DNA from: an uncultured Arenicella sp.
GTDB lineage: Bacteria; Pseudomonadota; Gammaproteobacteria; Arenicellales; Arenicellaceae
Direction of reading: 5' to 3'
DNA length: 64,000 bases
Assembly (NCBI GenBank): GCA_938045295.1
Contig: CALINO010000008.1
Coordinates: 62,001 to 126,000 of the forward strand
This document shows, one piece after another, positions 8,688-18,785 of this stretch. The notes under the pieces were generated by a model. It had not been told where the DNA came from and did not search any database. It saw nothing but the letters and a program-made list of their open reading frames with translations. Each line of letters opens with the position of its first letter. The stretch's first letter is position 1. The translations under genes and the position numbers were made by a program.

Positions 8688-10700
8688 ATGTTCAATAAAA
8701 TACTCATCGCCAATCGCGGTGAAATTGCCTGCCGAGTAATAAAAACAGCGAAACAAATGGGCATACGCACGGTTGCGGTTTATTCCGATGCCGATCGAAC
8801 CGCGCGACACGTGACACTGGCCGATGAAGCCATTCATATTGGTAGTTCACCATCCAGCGATTCTTACCTTGTGGGTGAGCGAATAGTCAACGCCGCATTA
8901 AAAACTGGCGCTCAAGCAATTCACCCGGGCTATGGTTTTTTATCTGAAAATGCAGACTTTGCTCAAGCGTGTGCAGATAATGACTTGGTTTTTATCGGGC
9001 CACCGATCAACGCCATTAAAGCCATGGGCTCTAAGTCAGCCGCTAAAAATATCATGAGTGATGCCGATGTGCCTTTAGTACCGGGCTATCACGGCGACGA
9101 CCAAAACCCAGCACTGATCAAACAAGCAGCCGACGACATGGGCTACCCCGTATTGCTCAAGGCCGTGGCTGGTGGTGGCGGTAAAGGCATGCGTCAGGTT
9201 TGGAGCAGTGACGAATTCGAACAAGCGTTAAATGAAGCCAAACGTGAATCAATGGCCAGCTTTGGTAACGACGACATGTTGGTTGAAAAGTATTTAACCC
9301 AACCTCGGCATATCGAAGTGCAAGTGTTTTGTGACCAGCACGGCAATGGGGTTTACCTATTTGAGCGCGACTGCTCAGTGCAACGTCGCCACCAAAAAGT
9401 GGTTGAAGAAGCACCCGCGCCTAATATAACTCAAGAACAACGAGAAGCAATGGGCGAAACCGCCGTACGTGCCGCCCAAGCCATTGAGTATGAAGGCGCC
9501 GGAACCGTAGAATTCTTATTTGACAGTGATGGCTCCTTCTATTTCATGGAAATGAACACTCGCCTGCAAGTAGAGCACCCAGTGACCGAAATGATCACGG
9601 GTCAAGACTTAGTGCAATGGCAGCTGCAGGTTGCCAGCGGCGAGACACTGCCCTTAGAGCAGCAACAACTGAGCATTCATGGCCACGCCTTTGAAGCCCG
9701 AGTCTACGCGGAAGACCCTGATAACGATTTTTTACCCACCACCGGCACTCTAACCACCCTGCGCACACCTGAAGAAAATGATTTTGTGCGTGTGGACACA
9801 GGCGTTGTTGAAAATGATGAGGTCAGCCCGTTTTACGACCCCATGATTGCCAAACTCATCGTCTGGGACAAAGATCGAGATCACGCACTGGCCCGTACCG
9901 CTCAAGCCTTGCGCGACTATCAAATTCACGGCGTGACAACCAACTTAAACTTCTTACACAACATCGTCAGCTGTGCGCCTTTCGCCAATGCCGAGCTAGA
10001 CACCGGTTTTATTGAAAAACATGCGGATGCGTTGTTCAACCAAAACACCATTGACCTAGATACGGCATTAGCACACGCAGGCTTGTACCTAACGTTGAAA
10101 AATCATTGTCTAGTGAGTGACGATCACATCAAGTCAGACCCGTGGAACAGCCGTAATGCTTGGCGCATGAATCAAGCCAATTGTCATCGTTATGAATTAC
10201 AGATCAACAATCAGGTTCACTCCGTGGCCATTGAAGAGCTTAGGGCTGATCAAGGTTTTGTTGTTCACCTTAATGAACAAGCAATACCCGCCCAGGCCAC
10301 CCTCAACGATAAGCATCTGAGTTGCACGCTTGATGGTCATAAACAAAAAGTGCTGGTGAGCGACAATATAAACGCAGATGAATTTGTCATTTTTAGCGAG
10401 CACGGCTCGATTACCGTTCAGCCAGTTCAACCAGACTGTGGCGACGAAGACAACACGGCGGGCGCTAACCATTTTGTTGCACCAATGAACGGCACCATCA
10501 TCGAGGTGCTTGTCGGACTCAACGAAGCGGTAAGCAAAGATCAACCTATTGTCATTATGGAAGCGATGAAAATGCAGCACACCATGCTGGCACCCGCTGA
10601 CGGCATGGTGTCAGAACTGTATTGCCAACAAGGTGACTTAGTCGACGGCGGCACCCAATTACTCAACTTCGAAGCTAATCAAACTAGCCCCACACAATAA
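8688..10700 (+). CDS. liuD: 3-methylcrotonyl-CoA carboxylase, alpha (biotin-containing) subunit
   Basis: A 670-residue protein with a biotin carboxylase domain (residues 1 to about 445: IANRGEIACRVIKTAKQMGI, HPGYGFLSEN, ATP-grasp loop AGGGGKGMR, and EMNTRLQVEHPVTE), a poorly conserved middle region, and a C-terminal biotin carboxyl carrier domain. Biotin should attach to K628 in EAMKMQH. It carboxylates its own biotin with ATP and bicarbonate, and LiuB then transfers the group to 3-methylcrotonyl-CoA. The stop overlaps the liuE start by one base (TAATG). Confidence 0.96.
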   Translation: MFNKILIANRGEIACRVIKTAKQMGIRTVAVYSDADRTARHVTLADEAIHIGSSPSSDSYLVGERIVNAALKTGAQAIHPGYGFLSENADFAQACADNDLVFIGPPINAIKAMGSKSAAKNIMSDADVPLVPGYHGDDQNPALIKQAADDMGYPVLLKAVAGGGGKGMRQVWSSDEFEQALNEAKRESMASFGNDDMLVEKYLTQPRHIEVQVFCDQHGNGVYLFERDCSVQRRHQKVVEEAPAPNITQEQREAMGETAVRAAQAIEYEGAGTVEFLFDSDGSFYFMEMNTRLQVEHPVTEMITGQDLVQWQLQVASGETLPLEQQQLSIHGHAFEARVYAEDPDNDFLPTTGTLTTLRTPEENDFVRVDTGVVENDEVSPFYDPMIAKLIVWDKDRDHALARTAQALRDYQIHGVTTNLNFLHNIVSCAPFANAELDTGFIEKHADALFNQNTIDLDTALAHAGLYLTLKNHCLVSDDHIKSDPWNSRNAWRMNQANCHRYELQINNQVHSVAIEELRADQGFVVHLNEQAIPAQATLNDKHLSCTLDGHKQKVLVSDNINADEFVIFSEHGSITVQPVQPDCGDEDNTAGANHFVAPMNGTIIEVLVGLNEAVSKDQPIVIMEAMKMQHTMLAPADGMVSELYCQQGDLVDGGTQLLNFEANQTSPTQ

Positions 10701-11611
10701 TGAGCTCACAAAACACACCCTTGCCTAGCCGCGTTACCCTGTTTGAAGTGGGGCCTAGAGACGGCCTGCAAAACGAGCAAAGCGAACTTAAGGTCGATGA
10801 TAAAATTGAATTGATTAATCGGCTGTCTGCTACTGGCTTAAAGCGCATTGAGGCCGGCAGCTTTGTGTCTCCCAAATGGGTGCCACAAATGGCAAACAGC
10901 GCCGACGTGTTTGCTGGTATTAAACGAGCACCCACAATTACCTACTCGGCTCTCACTCCAAACATGCAAGGCCTTGACGCGGCAATGGCCGCCGGTGTGA
11001 GCGAAATTGCGATATTTGGTGCAGCCTCAGAAAGTTTCTCACAAAAAAACATAAACTGCTCCATTGAACAAAGCATTGAACGGTTCACCCCAGTGGTTGA
11101 GCACGCTCTAGCTAATAACATCGCCGTACGTGGGTATGTATCTTGCGTCGTCGGCTGCCCCTACGAAGGCAACATTGAGGCACAGGCTGTTGCCTCAATG
11201 GCCAAGCATTTAGCGGAACTCGGTTGTTATGAAATATCGTTAGGTGACACTATTGGTGTGGGCACGCCAGAGCAGATCAAGAGCATGATAGAGGCCGTGA
11301 GTAACGAGGTTTCAACTCAACAATTGGCGATTCATTGCCATGATACTTATGGCCAAGCTTTGGCCAATATTTACGCTGCTCTACAGTGCGGCATTACCAT
11401 CATTGACAGCTCAGTGGCAGGCTTAGGTGGCTGCCCTTATGCTGCTGGAGCCAGCGGCAACGTTGCCAGCGAAGACGTGGTTTATATGCTCAATGGCTTA
11501 GGCATTGAGTGTGGCGTAGATCTAGAAGCACTGGTGGAGACCGGCAATTTTATTTCACGAATAATAGGCAGACCCAATCAATCGAAAGTAGGTCAAGCCT
11601 TATCGAAGTAA
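10700..11611 (+). CDS. liuE: hydroxymethylglutaryl-CoA lyase
   Basis: Cleaves HMG-CoA into acetoacetate and acetyl-CoA, the last Liu step. The 303-residue TIM barrel begins with EVGPRDGLQNE, the catalytic DRE-TIM-like segment (R and D with a metal site). SCVVGCPYEG, SLGDTIGVG, the metal ligands in AIHCHDTYGQ, and the glycine loop VAGLGGCPYAAGASGNVASE with its catalytic cysteine all follow in the usual order. Translation is likely coupled to liuD. Confidence 0.96.
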   Translation: MSSQNTPLPSRVTLFEVGPRDGLQNEQSELKVDDKIELINRLSATGLKRIEAGSFVSPKWVPQMANSADVFAGIKRAPTITYSALTPNMQGLDAAMAAGVSEIAIFGAASESFSQKNINCSIEQSIERFTPVVEHALANNIAVRGYVSCVVGCPYEGNIEAQAVASMAKHLAELGCYEISLGDTIGVGTPEQIKSMIEAVSNEVSTQQLAIHCHDTYGQALANIYAALQCGITIIDSSVAGLGGCPYAAGASGNVASEDVVYMLNGLGIECGVDLEALVETGNFISRIIGRPNQSKVGQALSK

Positions 11612-11660
11612 TGCGATAGCAATATCCTGCAATGACAATACACAAAACTAGGAGGCCATG

Positions 11661-12362
11661 ATGTCCGGTTTTAATAAAGTAGTGAACAGTTACGAAGACG
11701 CCTTAGAGGGGCTGCAAGACGGCATGACAGTGATCGCAGGTGGCTTTGGCCTGTGCGGCATTGCGGAGAATTTGATTGCCGAGATTAAACGCAAGGGAAC
11801 CAAAGAGCTGACTATCGTATCCAATAACTGCGGCGTGGATGGCTTTGGTTTAGGCGTGTTATTAGAAGATCGCCAAATCAAAAAAATGGTTTCATCTTAC
11901 GTCGGCGAAAACCAAATGTTCATGGATCAATTATTAGATGGCTCACTGGAAGTGGAACTTACCCCTCAAGGCACGTTGGCTGAAAAGATGCGCGCCGGTG
12001 GAGCGGGTATACCGGCATTTTTCACCGCGACCGGTTACGGTACCGCCGTTGGCGAGGGCAAAGAAGTTAAGCAATTTCATGGCCGCAACTACATTTTAGA
12101 AGAGTCAATTACCGGCGACTTTGCCATTATTAAAGCATGGAAAGCCGACCGCTATGGAAACGCCATTTACCGAGATACGGCCATGAACTTTAACCCCATG
12201 GCCGCCACCGCCGGAAAAATCACGGTAATGGAAGTGGAAGAGATTGTGGAACCGGGTGAACTCGAACCCTGCAATATTCATACCCCCGGTATTTATGTCG
12301 ATCGCCTGATACAGGGCACGTTTGAAAAACGCATCGAACAACGAACTTTGAGGGCTGTATAA
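11661..12362 (+). CDS. scoA: 3-oxoacid CoA-transferase subunit A
   Basis: Alpha subunit of succinyl-CoA:acetoacetate CoA-transferase, which activates the acetoacetate released by LiuE to acetoacetyl-CoA. Typical motifs are [16 protein letters not shown] near the N-terminus and [15 protein letters not shown]. Two ATGs are adjacent (11658 and 11661); AGGAGG at 11650-11655 is only two bases from the first but five from the second, so I chose 11661. It lies about 50 bases after liuE with a fresh strong ribosome binding site, and overlaps nothing. Confidence 0.93.
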   Translation: MSGFNKVVNSYEDALEGLQDGMTVIAGGFGLCGIAENLIAEIKRKGTKELTIVSNNCGVDGFGLGVLLEDRQIKKMVSSYVGENQMFMDQLLDGSLEVELTPQGTLAEKMRAGGAGIPAFFTATGYGTAVGEGKEVKQFHGRNYILEESITGDFAIIKAWKADRYGNAIYRDTAMNFNPMAATAGKITVMEVEEIVEPGELEPCNIHTPGIYVDRLIQGTFEKRIEQRTLRAV

Positions 12363-12363
12363 A

Positions 12364-13020
12364 ATGGCTTTAACACGAGACCAAATGGCACAACGCGTTG
12401 CCGGCGAGCTGCAAGACGGCTTTTACGTAAACTTAGGTATTGGCATCCCCACCCTAGTGGCAAATTTCATTAATGACGATATTAATGTGATGCTGCAATC
12501 GGAAAATGGCTTACTCGGTATGGGCCCATTTCCAACAGAAGATGAAATTGACGCTGACATGATTAATGCGGGCAAGCAAACCGTCACCGCAGTAACCGGC
12601 GCATCCATTTTTTCATCGGCCGAATCGTTTGCCATGATCCGTGGCGGCCACGTTGACTTAACCGTGCTCGGCGCCTTTGAAGTAGACACTAAAGGCAATA
12701 TTGCCTCGTACATGATTCCCGGCAAGTTAGTCAAAGGCATGGGCGGAGCCATGGATCTGGTCGCGGGTGCCGATAACATCATTGTGATGATGACGCACGC
12801 TTCGAAAAGCGGTGCCTCGAAACTACTGACTCAATGCACCTTGCCATTAACCGGCGCAAAGTGCATTCGCAAAGTGCTCACTGAGTTAGCGTATTTAGAG
12901 ATCAAAGACGGTAAATTCCATTTATTGGAAAGAGCACCCGGGGTGAGTGTCGACGAAATAGCCGAACTGACTGAAGGCGAACTGGTCATTCCCGACCACG
13001 TACCCGAGATGCAACTGTAA
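12364..13020 (+). CDS. scoB: 3-oxoacid CoA-transferase subunit B
   Basis: Beta subunit, 218 residues, carrying the catalytic glutamate in LQSENGLLGMGPFP, the residue that forms the glutamyl-CoA thioester in class I CoA-transferases. GIGIPTLVANF and GGHVDLTVLGAFEVD are further family segments. It begins one base after the scoA stop and closes the liu operon. With scoA it links leucine breakdown to acetoacetyl-CoA and then to acetyl-CoA via a thiolase, which is not next to it here. Confidence 0.95.
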   Translation: MALTRDQMAQRVAGELQDGFYVNLGIGIPTLVANFINDDINVMLQSENGLLGMGPFPTEDEIDADMINAGKQTVTAVTGASIFSSAESFAMIRGGHVDLTVLGAFEVDTKGNIASYMIPGKLVKGMGGAMDLVAGADNIIVMMTHASKSGASKLLTQCTLPLTGAKCIRKVLTELAYLEIKDGKFHLLERAPGVSVDEIAELTEGELVIPDHVPEMQL

Positions 13021-13044
13021 TCTAAAATACAGCCACAAATCACC

Positions 13045-13066
13045 AAGGCCGCCAACAGACGGCCTT
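13045..13066 (+). terminator. possible terminator of the liu operon
   Basis: A 7-bp stem AAGGCCG/CGGCCTT (13045-13051 and 13060-13066) with an 8-base loop follows scoB. The bases after it are only weakly T-rich (AGCTTTGCT), so termination may be inefficient. mgsA converges from the other side. Confidence 0.5.
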
Positions 13067-13091
13067 AGCTTTGCTGAACATTCGCAGAGGT

Positions 13092-13475
13092 TTATTTGCC
13101 GTTATTTGCCCAGTCAATGGCCGTCACAAAGTAATCAGCAGTTGCAGCATTACACGCAAACGGAATGTCATAGAGAATGGCTAAGCGAAGCAACGCCTTT
13201 ATATCCACGTCATGCGGGTGTGGTGACAAGGGGTCAATAAAAAAGATCAGACCTTCTAATTCTTTTTCAGCAATTAAGCCACCAATTTGTTGATCGCCGC
13301 CTAACGGGCCACTCTTAAGCGGCGTCACATCAAAGCTTGGAAAGCGCTCTTTTATAAGGCCACCAGTGGTTCCAGTGCCATACATTTTGGTTTTCGCAAG
13401 GGCCGCTTCATGCTTGGCAATCCATTCTAATAATTCAGACTTCTTTTCATCGTGCGCAACTAAGGCAATTTTCAT
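13092..13475 (-). CDS. mgsA: methylglyoxal synthase
   Basis: Converts dihydroxyacetone phosphate to methylglyoxal plus phosphate, a bypass used when sugar phosphates accumulate. The 127-residue protein contains GTGTTGGLI, SGPLGGDQQIG with the catalytic aspartate at 61, and FFIDPLSPHPHDVDIKALLR (D81, H86, H88), all in the family order. It is shorter than E. coli MgsA (152) at the N-terminus, as in many relatives. A single gene, convergent with the liu operon. Confidence 0.95.
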   Translation of the reverse strand: MKIALVAHDEKKSELLEWIAKHEAALAKTKMYGTGTTGGLIKERFPSFDVTPLKSGPLGGDQQIGGLIAEKELEGLIFFIDPLSPHPHDVDIKALLRLAILYDIPFACNAATADYFVTAIDWANNGK

Positions 13476-13670
13476 AAGCTCAGACTTAAGTTAACAATAC
13501 AACATTGCGTAAGCCTACTGAGATTTGCACAAAATTGAAAGCACAGCGCATAAATCACTGAGTAAATATGCCCCACTCCTTGCTTGACTAGCCGTTCCTC
13601 TCTACCCCGCGCTTATGCCCCATCAAAACACAGAGTTCTTTAGATGAAACAAGGCAAGGTAAAATATTTT

Positions 13671-14579
13671 TTAACTGCCTGTCTCGATCATTAAGCGATT
13701 AAAGATTGAATACAATGATGAACGAGGCATGCCCATTTGCTTCGCTGTGGAGCTGGCATTGCCTTCATTTTGATTGTATTTATACAGGACCATGATCTTT
13801 TCAATGTCGCTAACCGCATCTCTGTAGTTGATATCACCATCAGAGAACTGGTCAAAGGTTTCCTGAATTTTCAGGCTCGCCAGCTTTTTATCTTGGTTAC
13901 CACGCTGCACATTCTCTTCAGCACTGCGAAAAACATGCTCCCCGCGATAGGCCATCACTGAAAACGCAATCATCGCTAACGGCATGACTACCGTCGCGTT
14001 TACTTTAATGCCCAACATCATTAAAGCCAACACACCTATTGAGGTAAAAATAATCGGCGAAAATGCCATAGCACAATACTGGCTTTGCTGTTTAATGGTA
14101 TCGGCAGCGGGTTTAAAGTAGCCAATAAACAACATGCTGCATGATGCGAGTATGCCTAATAAGCTATAAACACGAAACGCCATGTAATGCTCACCTTTTA
14201 TTGCGGTCACCATGTAACCAATTGACTCACTGCCGGCAATAATTAAATTGGTAAATAAAACAATAGCGGAAATGACGAGCGCAAAGCCAAAGATCACCGC
14301 AGGTATATTTTTAAGACGATTTCCGGTGACTTGGCCAACGTAGCGCGCAGAAAACGCAATGGCGATGATCACAGTAACGTAGTAAACCCTGAGTAGGCCT
14401 TCTAAAGAGCTCTGTTCAAAAAAACGAAGAAAGCCCAACAATTCACAAGCGCTCATACAAGCGAAGACTAAAATTAAATTGTAAAACGAGCTGGAACTCT
14501 TGCGCCCGTAAAAAAACGTCCCTAGTAAAATAACACTGGCAACCAGTGCCAGTGCTGATGGCAACATATACATTGTCAT
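13671..14579 (-). CDS. seven-helix membrane protein with C-terminal Fis-type helix-turn-helix
   Basis: I do not recognise a named gene. The protein (302 residues from the chosen start) has seven hydrophobic segments at about residues 5-23, 32-51, 62-82, 92-116, 132-156, 167-190 and 194-212, resembling the 7TM sensor modules found before some histidine kinases. A soluble tail follows, ending in GNASSTAKQMGMPRSSLYSI, which looks like a Fis/HTH_8 DNA-binding helix-turn-helix. I chose M5 of the longest frame because GGAGA lies six bases before it. This would be a membrane-bound one-component regulator. It follows the ketosynthase gene by about 96 bases on the same strand and probably shares its transcript. 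Confidence 0.7.
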   Translation of the reverse strand: MTMYMLPSALALVASVILLGTFFYGRKSSSSFYNLILVFACMSACELLGFLRFFEQSSLEGLLRVYYVTVIIAIAFSARYVGQVTGNRLKNIPAVIFGFALVISAIVLFTNLIIAGSESIGYMVTAIKGEHYMAFRVYSLLGILASCSMLFIGYFKPAADTIKQQSQYCAMAFSPIIFTSIGVLALMMLGIKVNATVVMPLAMIAFSVMAYRGEHVFRSAEENVQRGNQDKKLASLKIQETFDQFSDGDINYRDAVSDIEKIMVLYKYNQNEGNASSTAKQMGMPRSSLYSIFNRLMIETGS

Positions 14580-14675
14580 GACTTTCTCCATTTATGTGGT
14601 GCAGCTTTGGCAATTATTCAAGCTGACCACTGTCTTGCTGAGTTTTAAATAGTGAAACACCAGCAATAATTTAAT

Positions 14676-15692
14676 TTAAAAGGTATACCCCAATTGCCCA
14701 ATTACAATACCTGAACCAGCAAAACAGCCACCGATTCGATCTCCAGCTTCAACGCGTCCTTTCTCTGTCAGTTGTTGAAAGTTCAATGGGAAAGTAGCCG
14801 TGGTTACATTCCCGTATTTGTGTAAAGTTTTAATCATTTTATTTGGTTTCACGCCTTTAATTTTTGAAAGCCGCTCAAAGGGTTTACGCCCTATTTGGTG
14901 GCTTAGCAACCAATCAAATGAATCCCAGCCAAGTTGATCGAGCGTATCTTCTATCAAACCATTGTGACAACGGATAAAAGCACTTGCCAGCTTTCCCATA
15001 ATCATTTGGCCAGCAAAAGAACCATCATCATGCTGACGATAAACACAATTGTTCACGTGCTTACTCAGTGAGATGGTATTAAACACTTCAAAGCCCGCTT
15101 TTTGCGATGGCCCCATAATCACTGCGCCACCAGCGTCACCAACAGTCAATGCACCGATGATATTTTTGGCTGTTTCAATCTCGACACCCTTTTTTAGCAC
15201 AGAAATAGCCGCTCTGGCTACCTTAGAAGGAACTTCTCCGGTGGTAATTAATGCATATTTCACAATTCCTGACTTTATGTACATAGACGCTATTTGCATT
15301 GCTTCGACAAAACCAAAGCATGCATTAGCAACATCAAACGCATAACGGGCATTTAGACCCAAATTGTTTTGTATCGTATGAGCGGTGGCTGGCTCGGGTT
15401 GATCTCGCTCTATTCCGCAAAAAATAACCAGATCTATGTCATTGATTTTGCTTTGATCTAGGTGCGAGAGTGCCTTTTTAGCCGCCGGTATTGCCAGCTC
15501 TGAAGGTAAGGTTCCGGCAGGAGCAACACGCCGCTCTTTAATACCAACAACATCACTCATCCATGATTTTTCTATTCCATACTGCTCATCCGAATGAATG
15601 TGCTCTAATATTGACTCAGAACTTACTATTTGGTCGGGTAATTCAACCCCTGTAGCAATGATTTTGGCTTTAGAAAATGTTTTTTGCAGCAT
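14676..15692 (-). CDS. stand-alone beta-ketoacyl-ACP synthase III family protein
   Basis: A 338-residue thiolase-fold condensing enzyme. The catalytic triad is intact: Cys125 in VANACFGF, His265 in LLSHQIGRKPF and Asn295 in HKYGNVTTATFP. It is not the housekeeping fabH context (no plsX, fabD or acpP nearby), and DVANACFGF and SHQIGRKPF fit the broad group of specialised KAS III enzymes used for signals, pyrones or secondary lipids. GGAGG lies five bases before the start. The next gene downstream encodes a 7TM helix-turn-helix protein. The product is unknown; a diffusible lipid signal is a hypothesis only. Confidence 0.85.
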   Translation of the reverse strand: MLQKTFSKAKIIATGVELPDQIVSSESILEHIHSDEQYGIEKSWMSDVVGIKERRVAPAGTLPSELAIPAAKKALSHLDQSKINDIDLVIFCGIERDQPEPATAHTIQNNLGLNARYAFDVANACFGFVEAMQIASMYIKSGIVKYALITTGEVPSKVARAAISVLKKGVEIETAKNIIGALTVGDAGGAVIMGPSQKAGFEVFNTISLSKHVNNCVYRQHDDGSFAGQMIMGKLASAFIRCHNGLIEDTLDQLGWDSFDWLLSHQIGRKPFERLSKIKGVKPNKMIKTLHKYGNVTTATFPLNFQQLTEKGRVEAGDRIGGCFAGSGIVIGQLGYTF

Positions 15693-16101
15693 AACTGCCT
15701 CCGTTTGTAGGTGTCCGAAATCGAACGTTTCAAAACCTACAATCTAGCATTAGTGCAAATTAGCGCATTCACAGTGGCTAAATATAGACAGTTGCGACAA
15801 AAGCAACAAATGTATTATAAATGTGAGGGTTCGAGTTAAAAGGCAGAATTTAACTACTGTAGCTGGGTGTTAAGCCTATGAAAATAAGCACACATTTAAT
15901 GCGACGGAGCCTGAGTTCAAATGCAGGCTGGTTGGGTTAGTTAAGTTTAAGAACCAGTGACTGACATACATACACTCCCCCCCAGTATTGTGTCGTTCTA
16001 GGGTAGTGGGTGTAATTGTGATATTAACAATTACACCCACTCTAACTAGTCGTCAGAGCAACTTGATAGCCGTGATCACGGAAAATCAATCCAACGGCTG
16101 A
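15693..16101. other. 409-base intergenic region upstream of the ketosynthase gene
   Basis: No open frame or RNA gene is convincing here. It holds the likely promoter region of the ketosynthase/7TM unit and, at its far end, a long hairpin after clpA. A run of seven C lies near 15976-15983. I see no infA, which commonly follows clpA in relatives. Confidence 0.6.
16005..16041. terminator. perfect 15-bp hairpin downstream of clpA
   Basis: AGTGGGTGTAATTGT (16005-16019) and its exact reverse complement (16027-16041) enclose a 7-base loop. It lies about 60 bases past the clpA stop on the minus strand. No T run follows on either strand, so it could be a terminator of weak type, an mRNA-stabilising 3' hairpin, or a protein-binding palindrome. 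Confidence 0.5.
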
Positions 16102-18360
16102 TTAGCTCTTAGCCTGTATTTCAAAGCTCAACGTACCGTCAGCGGCGGATATTTTAACCATCCCGCCGTTCTGCAATTTCCCAAAGAGCAACTCATCAGC
16201 CAAGCCCCGCTTAATCTCTTCTTGAATTAACCTGGCTAACGGCCGTGCGCCCATCGCTTCGTCATAACCATTGTCAGCGAGCCATGTTCGGGCAGCGGCA
16301 TCAATCTCAAGATGAACTTCTTTGTCCAAGAGTTGACGTTCAACTTCCAACAACTCTTTATCAACGATTTTAGAAATCACATCTTTGCTTAATGGTTTAA
16401 AACGAACAATTGAGTCCAAACGGTTTCTAAATTCAGGAGTAAACAACTTATTTATTGCTTCGGAGTCGTCACTACTATTATCTTGCTTGGTAAAACCAAC
16501 GGAGTTCCGCGCAACTTGCACCGCGCCCGCGTTGGTGGTCATAACAATGATAACGTTACGAAAATCAGCTTTACGGCCATTATTGTCGGTTAAAGTGCCG
16601 TGATCCATCATCTGCAGTAGAAGATTAAACACATCGGGGTGCGCTTTCTCAATCTCATCCAACAACAACACCGCATGAGGGTGCTTATTAATGGAATCGG
16701 TCAATAGCCCGCCTTGATCAAAGCCAACGTAACCAGGAGGCGCACCAATTAGGCGAGACACCGTATGCCGCTCCATGTATTCCGACATATCAAAACGCAC
16801 CAGCTCTACCCCCAATGTCATGGCAAGCTGGCGGGTCACTTCAGTTTTACCCACGCCGGTTGGCCCGGAGAATAAAAATGAACCAATGGGCTTATCGGGT
16901 TTGCCCAGCCCTGAGCGGGACATTTTTATTGCGGAAGCTAAATTGGTGATGGCATCGTCTTGGCCAAACACCACCATTTTAAGATCACGCTCAAGATTCT
17001 TAAGCGCATCCACGTCTGACGCTGATACATTCTTAGGTGGAATTCGCGCTATAAACGACACAACCTCGTCTATTTCATCCACCCCAATGACCGGCAGCAC
17101 GCCTTCTTCACGCTCAAACAGGCGCGTTCTAGCGCCCGCTTCGTCAATCACATCAATGGCTTTATCGGGCAAAAAGCGCTCGTTAATATAACGATCGGCC
17201 AATTCAGCGGCTCTTGATAAGGCTTCACTGGTGTAAGTCACTTCATGGTGTTCTTCAAAACGAGATTTAAGCCCGCGCAGAATTTGCACCGTTTCGTCTA
17301 CCGTTGGCTGCTCTACGTCAATCTTTTGAAAACGGCGCGCTAAGGCACGGTCTTTCTCAAAAATACCTCGGTACTCTTGGTAAGTGGTTGAGCCAACACA
17401 CTTAAGCTGGCCACTTGAAAGCGCTGGCTTAAGCAAGTTAGAGGCGTCCATGGCACCACCAGAGGCCGCACCGGCACCAATAATGGTATGAATTTCATCA
17501 ATGAACAACACTGCATGGTTTTGGCTTTCAAGCTCTTTGAGCACCGCTTTCAGGCGTTTTTCAAAATCACCCCGGTATTTAGTCCCTGCCAGTAACGCCC
17601 CCATGTCCAACGAGTAAATAATGGCGTCACTCAATACTTGTGGCACATCATCTTCAACAATACGCTTGGCTAACCCTTCGGCAATAGCGGTTTTACCCAC
17701 GCCAGCCTCACCCACGTACAATGGGTTATTTTTACGCCGTCTTGAAAGAATTTGAATGGTGCGCTCTACTTCTTTATCTCGACCAATTAATGGGTCAATA
17801 AAACCTTCGATGGCACGCGCATTCAAATTAACGGTATACGCCTCAAGCGCCCCTTCTTTTTGCGGCTTTTCAGCTTGATCTGTTCGCTCTATGTCTTCTG
17901 GAAATGGCAAAGCGTCCATGTCTTCGCTGTCTTTTGTGATGCCATGCGAGATGTAAGACACCGCGTCATAACGAGTAACTCCTTGCTTATCAAGGTAGTA
18001 AACCGAAAATGAATCGCGTTCAGAAAACAGCGCAATGAGAACATTTTCACCCTCAACTTCAGTCTTGCCTGAGCCCTGCACGTGCACAATGGCACGTTGT
18101 AAAACACGTTGAAATGCGATGCTTGGCTGCGTTTTAAGGTCTATATCTTGCCCCAAAGACTCTATGTTATCAGCCAAGTGCAATGATAGATCGGCACGCA
18201 GTTGTTCAATATCGGCCAAACATGCCTGCAACACCATCAGTGCTGAGTTGTTATCCAGCAGCGCCAACAGCAAATGCTCGGTAGTAACAAACTCATGGCG
18301 AGCGTCGTGTGCCAATTGGACTGCAAAACTTAAGGTTTTCTCTAGGTCTTTCGATATCAT
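16102..18360 (-). CDS. clpA: ATP-dependent Clp protease ATP-binding subunit ClpA
   Basis: AAA+ unfoldase that feeds substrates to ClpP; with ClpS it degrades N-end-rule proteins. The 752 residues match ClpA. Order: N domain with two Clp repeats (1 to about 145), first AAA domain with Walker [11 protein letters not shown] (216-225) and Walker [10 protein letters not shown], sensor region, then second AAA domain with [10 protein letters not shown] near 495, [15 protein letters not shown], and the C-terminal D2-small domain with [14 protein letters not shown]. It follows clpS by about 100 bases on the same strand. Confidence 0.97.
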   Translation of the reverse strand: MISKDLEKTLSFAVQLAHDARHEFVTTEHLLLALLDNNSALMVLQACLADIEQLRADLSLHLADNIESLGQDIDLKTQPSIAFQRVLQRAIVHVQGSGKTEVEGENVLIALFSERDSFSVYYLDKQGVTRYDAVSYISHGITKDSEDMDALPFPEDIERTDQAEKPQKEGALEAYTVNLNARAIEGFIDPLIGRDKEVERTIQILSRRRKNNPLYVGEAGVGKTAIAEGLAKRIVEDDVPQVLSDAIIYSLDMGALLAGTKYRGDFEKRLKAVLKELESQNHAVLFIDEIHTIIGAGAASGGAMDASNLLKPALSSGQLKCVGSTTYQEYRGIFEKDRALARRFQKIDVEQPTVDETVQILRGLKSRFEEHHEVTYTSEALSRAAELADRYINERFLPDKAIDVIDEAGARTRLFEREEGVLPVIGVDEIDEVVSFIARIPPKNVSASDVDALKNLERDLKMVVFGQDDAITNLASAIKMSRSGLGKPDKPIGSFLFSGPTGVGKTEVTRQLAMTLGVELVRFDMSEYMERHTVSRLIGAPPGYVGFDQGGLLTDSINKHPHAVLLLDEIEKAHPDVFNLLLQMMDHGTLTDNNGRKADFRNVIIVMTTNAGAVQVARNSVGFTKQDNSSDDSEAINKLFTPEFRNRLDSIVRFKPLSKDVISKIVDKELLEVERQLLDKEVHLEIDAAARTWLADNGYDEAMGARPLARLIQEEIKRGLADELLFGKLQNGGMVKISAADGTLSFEIQAKS

Positions 18361-18458
18361 TTATACTACCTGTGGTTACTACATTGGTGACCGGAGCCAC
18401 CGTTGTTACATCTTTTTATCACAAAGATGACACTGACCTTTTCTCAATCAAGCTACTC

Positions 18459-18785
18459 TTATTCTGAGTCAGGCTCCATTGTGCACTGTAATGGGTGCTT
18501 TTCAGATCGCGCGTACTGCGCAACCTGTTCAACTTTAGTTTCGGCAATTTCACGCGTAAATATTCCGCAGACCCCCACACCTTTCTGGTGCACGTGCAGC
18601 ATAATTTGCGTGGCTTTTTCTTCGCTGTGGTTAAAGATTTGAGTTAACACTTCAATCACAAACTCCATCGTTGTGTAATCATCGTTAAGTAAAAGCACAC
18701 GGTACAACGGTGGGCGTTTTAACTTTGGTTTGGCCGTTTCTACGGCTAAATCGCTATCGTGCAAGGGTTCTGGAAAATCAGCCAT
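18459..18785 (-). CDS. clpS: ATP-dependent Clp protease adaptor ClpS
   Basis: Small adaptor of 108 residues that binds N-degron substrates and delivers them to ClpA. The core has [20 protein letters not shown] (the conserved NDD...TTMEFV binding pocket), [21 protein letters not shown], and a C-terminal AQYAR...HPLQCTMEP ending. The longest frame adds six residues; MADFPEPL is the better start from family alignment. It is upstream of clpA on the same strand and divergent from cspD, as in E. coli. Confidence 0.95.
   Translation of the reverse strand: MADFPEPLHDSDLAVETAKPKLKRPPLYRVLLLNDDYTTMEFVIEVLTQIFNHSEEKATQIMLHVHQKGVGVCGIFTREIAETKVEQVAQYARSEKHPLQCTMEPDSE

Noticed and set aside
15822..15845. 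GGTTCGAGTT, which resembles a tRNA T-loop
   Set aside because: The flanking bases do not pair to form a T-arm and there is no acceptor or anticodon stem around it.
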